In this document: piece by piece, positions 1-4,985 of the stretch
How positions within the stretch are numbered: the stretch's first letter is position 1
Layout of the letters: each line of letters opens with the position of its first letter
From: Clostridia bacterium
Lineage (GTDB): Bacteria > Bacillota_A > Clostridia > Oscillospirales > Acutalibacteraceae
Assembly: GCA_024699005.1 (NCBI GenBank)
Contig: JAILQN010000201.1
Span: 1-5,842, forward strand
Length of the DNA stretch: 5,842 nucleotides
Reading direction: 5' to 3'
Translations under genes and position numbers: made by a program
Notes under the pieces: generated by a model
The model's input: the letters and a program-made list of their open reading frames with translations, nothing else
Databases searched by the model: none
Told to the model about the DNA's origin: nothing

Positions 1-609
1 AACTCCCTTATAGATTATATCCAGCAGCAGACTCATTATCTGCTCAGGCGTTTTTTCAAAGAAATTCATGAACCGCGCCATCGTCAGGAGCGACGTCCTC
101 TCGTTCGGGTTGGGCGTGAACACGTTGGCTATATAGCCGCCTCCCCCGCCTGTCAGCGCGCCTATCGTTTCGCTGGCGTAAAGCGCGCCCATATAGGTCC
201 ACAGCTTCCGGGTCTCGCCCCAGCCTAAGCGGACGGACAGCAGCGGCAGCAGCAGCATGAACAGGGCGAGCAGGGTGTTCGGGAGGTAAGCCAGCCACTG
301 CATGGGCTTGAATTTGCCCCACCTTGTACGCACGTTGTCCGCGATGATGGCCGTGAGCGGGTCGTTTATCATATCATAAATGCCCAGGGTCGCGGTCGCG
401 CGGGAAAGTCTGACGGGAGAGAGACCGTAGATCTTGTAAAGGAAAATATCCGAATCCGTATCGTATTTACCGATCTTCAGTCTGGCGACGTCGTTGGCAA
501 GGATATAGCCTATTCTCTCCTTCGTGGAGCAGAAAAGCCTGTCCATAAATGCGGAGTTTTCCACCTCGTCTGCCGATATGAAGCGCTGTTCGTTGTCCTT
601 GTCACTCAT
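1..609 (-). CDS. GPH-type (MFS) sugar/cation transporter, N-terminal part, runs off the left edge
   Basis: The frame stays open for 203 codons from the ATG at 609 to the window edge, so the C-terminal part is missing. Residues 79-102 carry the signature of the glycoside-pentoside-hexuronide:cation symporters: DMINDPL, then D91, then RTRWGKFKP at 94-102. This is the conserved loop between helices 2 and 3. A hydrophobic helix follows at about 106-127, and a Gly-rich stretch (GGGGGYI) at 154-160. Family members are inner-membrane symporters that move sugars or glycosides with H+ or Na+. The substrate cannot be read here. The start is supported by GAGGGGAG at 618-625, about 8 nt upstream and inside the preceding gene. 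The ATG overlaps that gene's TGA by 8 nt (ATGAGTGA), so the two are probably translationally coupled. Oddly, the region where helix 1 should lie (about 31-60) is polar and charged (LKIGKYDTDSD), so this is a divergent member. The family call is firm; transport activity is not. Confidence 0.85.
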   Translation of the reverse strand, partial: MSDKDNEQRFISADEVENSAFMDRLFCSTKERIGYILANDVARLKIGKYDTDSDIFLYKIYGLSPVRLSRATATLGIYDMINDPLTAIIADNVRTRWGKFKPMQWLAYLPNTLLALFMLLLPLLSVRLGWGETRKLWTYMGALYASETIGALTGGGGGYIANVFTPNPNERTSLLTMARFMNFFEKTPEQIMSLLLDIIYKGV

Positions 610-1462
610 GAGACTCACTCCCCTCTTCATCCGCCGCTTTGAGCGCGGCTTCTTTTTCTGCCCGCAGCGCAGTAAGGCGTCTGTACATCTCCGCGCGGAT
701 CTCCTCCTGCGGCACGCTTTTATCGACCATACCGAAATATTCCTCCGCCGGTATGCCACCGACGAAGCACGGAGCGTGCTTCACCTCTATGCCCTTTGTG
801 AAGCAGAGGATATCCACTACGAGGCATGCCAGCGCGGTCGCTATCCACAGAAACCAGCCGATCCCCGCTTTGCCGGCGGCGAGGCTGTTTTCGGGCATGG
901 CGGCGAATACGACGCCCGCCCCGACGATCAGCAGCAGAAGCAGTATATCCTCGGTATAATTCCTTACTTTGCCCTTCGGTGAACATGCGAGGGAATTCAG
1001 CGCGAAGCGCACTATGGTCAGCACCAGCGCCAGTGCGATAAGCAGGACCGCGGCGGCAAGGAACGTCGCCGCCGTCTTCTGCTCCCCCGAGAACATCGAC
1101 GACAATCCCGAGGCGTCATACTCCTTGGAAACCACCTGATAGACCGACAAAAGCGAGATATTCCCCTCCACCGCCGGCAGCGGCGGAGACAGTTTCCCCT
1201 GCCGGATGAGCGGCAGCAGCGGCGGTATCAGCGGCAGGATCGATATAAATATCCTCGCTATCGCGAGCTTCGAGCCGATGAACGCCGCCTTTACACGGTC
1301 GATCTTCTTCTGAAAATAAAAATGCTGGACCTCGGCAACGTCCGCTTCCTTCATCAGGCGCTCCTGCCGGTCGAACAGGATCAGATTGACCCCGCAGTCC
1401 GGGCAGGTCTGCCGCCAGTCCTTAAGACCCAGCTTCCGCCCGCAATTCGGACATTCAGCCAT
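602..1462 (-). CDS. Zinc-ribbon membrane protein of unknown function
   Basis: This 286-residue protein opens with a zinc ribbon: C4-P-N-C7 and C20-P-D-C23, two CxxC knuckles that probably bind one Zn2+. A short basic and amphipathic linker follows. There are about four hydrophobic segments, near residues 66-87, 131-152, 171-189 and 201-221. The tail (about 250-286) is charged, rich in Glu, Lys and Ala, and likely helical. The CPNCG start is typical of many unrelated clostridial membrane proteins and does not define a function. The start at 1462 is supported by GAGGTG at 1468-1473, 5 nt upstream. The gene is first in a two-gene unit with the GPH transporter, overlapping it by 8 nt, so a role in controlling or assisting that transporter is a reasonable inference. 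I do not recognise a named family. The ORF is real on the evidence of its motifs, RBS and codon use. Confidence 0.85.
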   Translation of the reverse strand: MAECPNCGRKLGLKDWRQTCPDCGVNLILFDRQERLMKEADVAEVQHFYFQKKIDRVKAAFIGSKLAIARIFISILPLIPPLLPLIRQGKLSPPLPAVEGNISLLSVYQVVSKEYDASGLSSMFSGEQKTAATFLAAAVLLIALALVLTIVRFALNSLACSPKGKVRNYTEDILLLLLIVGAGVVFAAMPENSLAAGKAGIGWFLWIATALACLVVDILCFTKGIEVKHAPCFVGGIPAEEYFGMVDKSVPQEEIRAEMYRRLTALRAEKEAALKAADEEGSESHE

Positions 1463-1467
1463 ATAAT

Positions 1468-1473
1468 CACCTC
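1468..1473 (-). promoter_or_regulatory. RBS of the zinc-ribbon gene
   Basis: GAGGTG read on the minus strand, 5 nt before the ATG at 1462. It fixes the start of the zinc-ribbon gene. Confidence 0.75.
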
Positions 1474-1480
1474 GTTTTAA

Positions 1481-1515
1481 AGTTTTTAGTTATGAGTTAC
1501 AAGTAACGAGTCATT
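1481..1515. repeat. Five tandem AGT-starting heptamers in the leader
   Basis: Read on the plus strand: AGTTTTT, AGTTATG, AGTTACA, AGTAACG, AGTCATT, in perfect 7-bp phase over 35 bp. The middle units also form a small inverted repeat (GTTAC-AA-GTAAC, 1496-1507). If the promoter proposed at 1526-1554 is right, the array lies in the untranslated leader of the zinc-ribbon/transporter mRNA. Its function is unknown, and the outer units are degenerate. Confidence 0.5.
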
Positions 1516-1525
1516 TATTGAATAA

Positions 1526-1554
1526 AGTATACAATAAAGCAAATAAAAACGCAA
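1526..1554 (-). promoter_or_regulatory. Candidate promoter of the zinc-ribbon/transporter unit
   Basis: On the minus strand, TTGCGT (1549-1554) and TATACT (1526-1531) are separated by exactly 17 bp in an AT-rich stretch. The -10 box matches consensus at 5 of 6 positions and the -35 at only 3 of 6. Transcription would start near 1519, giving a leader of roughly 55-60 nt before the ATG at 1462. Confidence 0.45.
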
Positions 1555-1609
1555 TATATTTATACGATATTTTTCAAATGCGTAAAATCACGCTGAATAT
1601 TCCGCGCGG

Positions 1610-1697
1610 AATTGAACAGTGAGACCGCGCAAGTTGAACACCCTGACCGGCGAAATTGAACAGTGCGACCGCCGAGACTGTACAGCGGTATAATCAT
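1610..1697 (+). repeat. Four 22-bp direct repeats at the IS21 left end
   Basis: The core TTGAACA begins at 1612, 1634 and 1656, with a diverged copy (CTGTACA) at 1678, so spacing is exactly 22 bp each time. Unit 1 (1610-1631) and unit 3 (1654-1675) agree at 19 of 22 positions; unit 2 agrees with unit 3 at 16 of 22. IS21-family ends are known to carry multiple repeats that bind the transposase. A 22-bp period puts the sites on one face of the helix. Unit 4 overlaps the istA -10 box, so transposase binding could also repress istA. Confidence 0.75.
1689..1694 (+). promoter_or_regulatory. -10 box (TATAAT) of istA
   Basis: A perfect TATAAT lies 58 nt before the istA start. I see no convincing -35 hexamer at 16-18 bp upstream (that region is CGACCG) and no TGn extension. 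The promoter may therefore be weak, or this may be a chance match, although its position inside the fourth terminal repeat fits an IS promoter. Confidence 0.45.
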
Positions 1698-1709
1698 ACG
1701 GTAGACTGA

Positions 1710-1735
1710 TGTTACACGCTTTGGCGTGAATAACA
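1710..1735 (+). promoter_or_regulatory. Stem-loop in the istA leader, just before the RBS
   Basis: TGTTACACGC (1710-1719) pairs with GCGTG (1724-1728) and TAACA (1731-1735). This gives ten base pairs with a TTTG loop and a two-base AA bulge. It ends 2 nt before the Shine-Dalgarno sequence. No U-run follows, so it is not a terminator. It may affect ribosome access or mRNA stability. Confidence 0.5.
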
Positions 1736-1737
1736 TG

Positions 1738-1745
1738 AAGGAGGT
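1738..1745 (+). promoter_or_regulatory. RBS of istA
   Basis: AAGGAGGT is a near-perfect Shine-Dalgarno sequence, 6 nt before the ATG at 1752. It fixes the start of istA. Confidence 0.85.
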
Positions 1746-1751
1746 CATCGT

Positions 1752-2903
1752 ATGACCAATTACCGTGAGATCCTGAGGCTTGACAGTCTCGGGCTCAACA
1801 AAACCCAGATTGCCGAAAGCCTCGGCTGTTCAAGAACGACAGTCATTCAGGTGCTTCGGCAGGCAGACGCAAACTGCATCAGTTATCCGCTGCCGGAAGG
1901 AATGTCCGACAAAGAGCTGGCGCAAAAACTGTATCCCGCATCAGATACCAAGCCCGTGTTCCGGATGCCGGACTATGAGTATGTCCACCGGGAATTACAG
2001 CGCAACGGCGTTACACTGAAATTGCTTTGGCTGGAATACTGCGAGCAGTGCCGGCTCACCGGAGAACTGCCGTACCAGTCCACACAGTTCAACAAATACT
2101 ACAACGATTACGTCGTAAAGACAAACGCCACGATGCATCTGGAGCACAAGCCCGGAGATATCATGCAGGTGGACTGGGCCGGGGATAACGCCTCCGTCAT
2201 TGACACGGATACAGGAGAAGCGATTCCGGCATACGTCTTTGTTGCCGTACTGCCCTGCAGCGGATACGCCTATGTGGAAGCCTTTTTCTCCATGAATCAG
2301 GAATGTTGGATCGCAGCGCACGTTAACGCGTTCCGATATTTCGGCGGCGTCACACGGATTTTGCAATGTGATAACCTGAAAACAGGTGTGCTCTCCCACG
2401 GGAAGTCCGAAATTGTGCTGAACAAGGCGTACAATGAAATGGCGGAGCACTATGGCGTCGCGATCCTGCCGTGCCGCGTTCGAGCGCCAAAGGACAAGGC
2501 TATGGTGGAAGGCACAGTTGGCGTTGTCTCAAACTTTATCCTTGCCGCGCTTCGGAACAGACAGTTTCTCTCACTGAATGAGCTGAATGAAGCGATTTCA
2601 CAGCGGCTGTATGACTTTAATCACAAGCCGTTCCAGAAACGAGACGGGAGCCGGGCGTCCGCGTTTGCCGAAGAAAGACCGTTTCTTCACCCACTGCCGG
2701 AACGTCCGTTTGAGCTTGCGGAATGGAAGGTAGCGACTGTCGCACCGAACTACCATATTTCCGTCGACAAAATGAATTACTCTGTTCCGTATGAGTACAT
2801 CAAACAGAAAGTCGACGTGCGTATTACAAGGGCAACGGTGGAAGTTTTCTTTTCCGGAAACCGGATTTGTCCCGCAACTACGGGAAACACTTGCTTGTTG
2901 TAA
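1752..2903 (+). pseudogene. istA: IS21 transposase IstA, truncated and fused to foreign sequence at its 3' end
   Basis: IstA is the DDE transposase that, with IstB, moves IS21 elements. An N-terminal helix-turn-helix lies at about residues 15-37 (LNKTQIAESLGCSRTTVIQV). The catalytic core shows D141 (QVDWAGD), D207 (QCDNLKTG) and E253 (APKDKAMVEG), a complete DDE set. The mini-beta/Mu-C-like region follows to about 370 (VEVFFSGNRI). After residue 371-372 the expected sequence stops. The last 11 or so residues (CPATTGNTCLL) are the antisense of the neighbouring minus-strand gene and end at a TAA at 2901-2903. Clostridial IstA proteins of this type are usually about 500 residues, so roughly the last 130 are missing. 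Catalytic residues are intact, but with the C-terminus and IstB gone the protein is probably not a working transposase. It could still bind the four left-end repeats. Confidence 0.9.
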
Positions 2904-3174
2904 GCAATATCATCAACTTTAAAAAAACATGACGAGAACCATCTAAAAAGTATTTAATCAACGGCTCGCTTCCTCGAATGCTATTCGCATACGGTTTCAA
3001 ATCAATTGAAGAAACATGCTTAACCGTTTCAGCCGTGTCCTGCCACTTCATAACTTTATCGGATTCGTCATCATAATCAATTGACGGAATACCAATAGAA
3101 TCATAACTGTATTTATATGTATGGTAACTTTTGCCCTTTGTTTCCTTTTCTATTATTTCCATAATTTTAGGCAT
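2864..3174 (-). pseudogene. 5' remnant of an unrecognised gene, frame-broken and cut by the IS21 junction
   Basis: The true start is probably the ATG at 3174, because GGAGGAG sits at 3181-3187. In frame it gives 98 residues ending at a TAG at 2878-2880. The first 80 or so residues are a plausible soluble protein: MPKIMEIIEK at the start, then SIDYDDESDKVMKWQDTAET, then SEPLIKYFLDGSRHVF. At a run of seven T (2921-2927) the frame goes wrong: LKLMILLTTSKCFP looks like noise, while the -1 frame reads KVDDIAYNKQVFPVVAGQI up to the IS junction. So the gene once continued in that frame and was then truncated; the rest is not in this window. I do not recognise the family. The DGS motif faintly recalls NurA-type nucleases, but that is too weak to call. 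Codons are strikingly AT-rich compared with the neighbours. The gene lies 56 nt downstream of the AbiEii toxin gene on the same strand with no terminator between, so it was probably the third gene of that operon. Confidence 0.7.
2920..2927 (-). other. T-run / slippery heptamer where the reading frame breaks
   Basis: On the minus strand the codons read GTT TTT TTA AAG. The heptamer T TTT TTA is in the correct phase for -1 tandem slippage (X XXY YYZ). The -1 frame after it is the protein-like one. The same pattern would result from loss of one T or gain of two in a homopolymer, or from a sequencing error. Confidence 0.6.
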
Positions 3175-3180
3175 CTTTTT

Positions 3181-3187
3181 CTCCTCC
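3181..3187 (-). promoter_or_regulatory. RBS of the truncated third gene
   Basis: GGAGGAG read on the minus strand, 6 nt before the ATG at 3174. A longer reading starting at a TTG (3187-3189) would place the RBS inside the coding sequence, so the ATG is preferred. Confidence 0.7.
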
Positions 3188-3230
3188 AATCAACTGTTTG
3201 CGATAAAAACAGCAGCTTCCATGTCACGAT

Positions 3231-4229
3231 TCAGACGGTATTAATCTCATTTTCGAGGTTACGAATACTGACAAGTATTGTATCAAAACTCGGCTTTTCG
3301 CCAAAGATCATATTCTGCATATGCTCATAGTCGTCCCGGAGCTTGGCGATATTGTACTCCGGCGGCATAAGCCGCATTGCGCCACGTTTGGCAAGATCGT
3401 ATCGAGCCCATGGACAACGGTAAAACTTGTCCTTGAAGGCAACGACGCGGGCAAGCAAAGCATTATCTGCGAGAGCGCGGTCTTTAACCGGCGATTTTGC
3501 CATACAGTACAGATCATAATAGTGCCTTGAATACCGGTTGGGAAGAGTACTGTTCTCACTCCTGAAAGCCTCGCGGTGAAGTATAGTCACCTTTTCCCAG
3601 AACGTGCGCTCCGGCAAAACCGTCAGAATCTGCGTTGAGGGCTGTTCAAAAACGCTACCATAGTATTCAGCAGAGTAAGGTATAATCGTTTGCTCTGCGG
3701 CAGGCGTCCACGCGGCGAGCGCACCGATCTCCAGACGGATCTCCTGAAGAATTGCCGTGTCGGAGAAGCCGTTCGGATAAGAAAACTTCACCGTCTGTCC
3801 GTCACGCGGATCGATCTCGCATGTGACCGGAAGCGTCAGTTCTTCGGTAAGATCTTTTTTAATTGCCGGCAGAAACACATCACGAAGGAACGCCTCCACA
3901 CGTTCGTTTGCCTCTTTATTGAACGCATCCTGCTTGGTGTTACTGCGCTGCTCCCAAGGTTCGTCTATGCCGTATCCAAGTACACGCCAATCAAGAATAA
4001 GGTCAATGTCTTCAGAAAAGCGTTTTATCAAATCATAAGCTTTTGACAGGCTGGTACCGCCTTTAAAAGCAAGATTATCTTTCCACGCGCAGCGATGAAA
4101 AAGGTAGTCGAGCATATAGCACACCCAGAAATCCTTTTCAATAACCGCTTCGCTTATCCTCATTTTGGCGGCGGTATTGCGAAAAAGCGCCTCTCGCTCA
4201 TTCGCCTCGATCACAGCTATTTTTCTCAT
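3231..4229 (-). CDS. AbiEii/AbiGii-type nucleotidyltransferase toxin (type IV TA-like)
   Basis: This 332-residue cytoplasmic protein belongs to the nucleotidyltransferase AbiEii/AbiGii toxin family. The diagnostic N-terminal block is complete: EKDFWVCYMLDYLF (31-44), then FKGGTSLSKAY (55-65), then RFSEDIDL (70-77). This is the polymerase-beta-like G-G-T/S motif with the metal-binding pair D74 and D76. Later conserved blocks are VLPERTFWEKVTILHRE (204-220) and RYSRHYYDLYCM (232-243), with K213 and D239 likely functional. Family members are toxins that transfer nucleotides; the related MenT enzymes modify tRNA acceptor stems, and AbiE systems give abortive phage infection. The target here is unknown. 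The start at 4229 has an AGGTGAT RBS inside the end of the upstream antitoxin gene, only 4 nt away, so the two are surely co-transcribed. Length and motifs look intact, so it is probably active. Confidence 0.9.
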   Translation of the reverse strand: MRKIAVIEANEREALFRNTAAKMRISEAVIEKDFWVCYMLDYLFHRCAWKDNLAFKGGTSLSKAYDLIKRFSEDIDLILDWRVLGYGIDEPWEQRSNTKQDAFNKEANERVEAFLRDVFLPAIKKDLTEELTLPVTCEIDPRDGQTVKFSYPNGFSDTAILQEIRLEIGALAAWTPAAEQTIIPYSAEYYGSVFEQPSTQILTVLPERTFWEKVTILHREAFRSENSTLPNRYSRHYYDLYCMAKSPVKDRALADNALLARVVAFKDKFYRCPWARYDLAKRGAMRLMPPEYNIAKLRDDYEHMQNMIFGEKPSFDTILVSIRNLENEINTV

Positions 4230-4233
4230 ATTA

Positions 4234-4839
4234 TCACCTGCAGATCGTTTTTATAATCTCATAGATCCACGCCGTTGCATACTGAGCTTCTGTCAGCATT
4301 GTCCTGCGCTCTTCGGGCGTAGTTTCTTTCTTTATTCTTTCTATCACGTCGTTCCGGACGTTGTCTTTCCCAAGCGTCTTCAACGCCTGAATGACCAACG
4401 CTGTTTTCGGAGACAGACCGGATACTTCCTTATTTGTCGTGTGTTTATACTTTATCGTTGCATTATCATAAGTGTATTCCTTGTAAGGACCGTCGCTGAC
4501 GTATGACCAGACGACAGGGACCTGCGTTGATAACCCGAGAAGATTCAGCGCAGTATCTCCACAGGGAAATATCGTCCAACCGTAATTGCGCGCCAATGCA
4601 TGTGCGACGGCGTCGGGAGCGGGAGCAACATACTCCCCAAGCAACTTGCTGTATTCGGGCTTATAAAATACTCCGCGCATGACACATTTTACTGTGTTGT
4701 CGACAGACAGTCTCACCAGATACTCGCTGATACGCTTTGTTTCTGTTATGTCCGCAAAATCTGAGGCAACAAAAACAGAGCCGGTTTTGGCGGCTTCAAT
4801 TCTGCTTCTTATTTCCTGCATATAATTTGGTCTGTTCAT
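4234..4839 (-). CDS. DUF6088 / AbiEi-like antitoxin
   Basis: This 201-residue protein resembles DUF6088, the AbiEi-like antitoxin group found next to AbiEii toxins. An N-terminal winged helix-turn-helix at about 21-60 has the usual pattern: SVFVASDFADI, a recognition helix, then VKCVMRGVFYKP as the wing. The conserved core follows: AHALARNYGW (79-88), PCGDTALNLLGLSTQVP (92-108) and the IKYKHT segment (129-134). In known AbiE systems the antitoxin does not bind the toxin (type IV). It represses its own operon by binding inverted repeats in the promoter through this N-terminal domain. The start is the ATG at 4839: GAGGTG at 4844-4849 is 4 nt upstream. The GTG one codon earlier (4842) would be only 1 nt from that RBS and is less likely. 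A palindrome covers the promoter immediately upstream, which fits autorepression. The toxin gene follows after 4 nt. Confidence 0.85.
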   Translation of the reverse strand: MNRPNYMQEIRSRIEAAKTGSVFVASDFADITETKRISEYLVRLSVDNTVKCVMRGVFYKPEYSKLLGEYVAPAPDAVAHALARNYGWTIFPCGDTALNLLGLSTQVPVVWSYVSDGPYKEYTYDNATIKYKHTTNKEVSGLSPKTALVIQALKTLGKDNVRNDVIERIKKETTPEERRTMLTEAQYATAWIYEIIKTICR

Positions 4840-4843
4840 CACG

Positions 4844-4849
4844 CACCTC
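4844..4849 (-). promoter_or_regulatory. RBS of the antitoxin gene
   Basis: GAGGTG on the minus strand, 4 nt from the ATG at 4839 and 1 nt from the GTG at 4842. It favours the ATG. Confidence 0.65.
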
Positions 4850-4877
4850 GCAGAAAAAAATATATATTATTTTCTGC
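4850..4877. promoter_or_regulatory. 28-bp palindromic operator over the antitoxin-toxin promoter
   Basis: Arms GCAGAAAA (4850-4857) and TTTTCTGC (4870-4877) are perfect inverted repeats. The 12-bp AT centre is also self-complementary except for the pair 4858/4869. Thirteen of 14 pairs therefore match. It covers the -10 box, the start-site region and most of the promoter spacer. It is the obvious candidate binding site for the AbiEi-like antitoxin. Confidence 0.7.
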
Positions 4878-4887
4878 ATTTTGTCAA
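4859..4887 (-). promoter_or_regulatory. Promoter of the antitoxin-toxin operon
   Basis: On the minus strand, a perfect -35 TTGACA (4882-4887), a 17-bp spacer and a -10 TATATT (4859-4864, 5 of 6 to consensus). Transcription should start near 4852, leaving a leader of only about 12 nt that is just long enough for the RBS. It is likely strong when not repressed. Confidence 0.75.
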
Positions 4888-4939
4888 GTCGTTGTTTGAA
4901 AGAGTTCAAATAAATAAATACAATGAAAATCCATAAAAT

Positions 4940-4967
4940 CACCCCGCAGGTTTTGTCCTGCGAGGTG
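4940..4967 (-). terminator. Rho-independent terminator of ppdK
   Basis: CACCTCGCAGG (4957-4967, minus strand) pairs with CCTGCGGGGTG (4940-4950). This gives an 11-position stem with one A/C mismatch and a 6-base loop, followed by an ATTTTAT tract. It lies 18 nt after the ppdK stop. Flanking A and T runs on both sides mean it could also work in the other direction, though no plus-strand gene ends here. It separates ppdK transcription from the antitoxin promoter. Confidence 0.8.
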
Positions 4968-4985
4968 TTTTATATTATTATTTAA

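Larger units (their letters stand above)
1599..2866 (+). mobile_element. IS21-family insertion sequence, left part only (right end and istB lost)
   Basis: The remnant holds an IS21-style left end with repeated terminal binding motifs, then istA, and stops abruptly inside istA. IS21 elements normally carry istA followed by istB (an AAA+ helper ATPase) and a right end with inverted copies of the terminal repeats. None of these follows here. Minus-strand sequence of a different gene begins instead at about 2864-2871. The left boundary is uncertain: I place it at the 14-bp perfect palindrome 1599-1612 next to the first repeat, but the true tip could be a few bases away, for example at the TG at 1594-1595. 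No target-site duplication can be checked because the other end is gone. The element should be unable to move by itself. Confidence 0.8.

Noticed and set aside
56..322. An 88-codon minus-strand frame in the transporter region
   Set aside because: Ala/Arg/His/Pro-rich shadow; the overlapping frame from 609 carries the GPH signature and runs open to the window edge.
524..1041. Long open frames on the plus strand and in the other minus frame over the zinc-ribbon gene
   Set aside because: They are antisense or frame-shifted shadows: no RBS, Cys/Arg/Ser-rich low-quality composition, and they lie wholly over a gene with clear motifs.
1610..1697. The 22-bp repeats as a short CRISPR array
   Set aside because: Units are contiguous with no spacers, are diverged, and sit directly before an IS21 transposase gene.
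1560..1748. A 62-codon minus-strand frame over the IS left end
   Set aside because: It consists of the antisense of the terminal repeats and istA leader, with no RBS and no recognisable protein features.
1995..2450. A 151-codon minus-strand frame inside istA
   Set aside because: Antisense shadow of the DDE core; it has no RBS or motif support.
2864..3174. NurA-like nuclease assignment for the third gene
   Set aside because: It is based only on a short DGS-containing segment; too little sequence remains to support a family name.
3187..3189. TTG at 3189 as the start of the truncated third gene
   Set aside because: The strong GGAGGAG would lie inside the coding sequence; the ATG at 3174 has ideal spacing.
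3175..3230. A terminator between the toxin gene and the third gene
   Set aside because: A short T-run is present (CTGTTTTTATC on the minus strand), but no stable stem precedes it.
4840..4842. GTG at 4842 as the antitoxin start
   Set aside because: It leaves only 1 nt to the GAGGTG RBS; the next codon, ATG at 4839, has a better distance.
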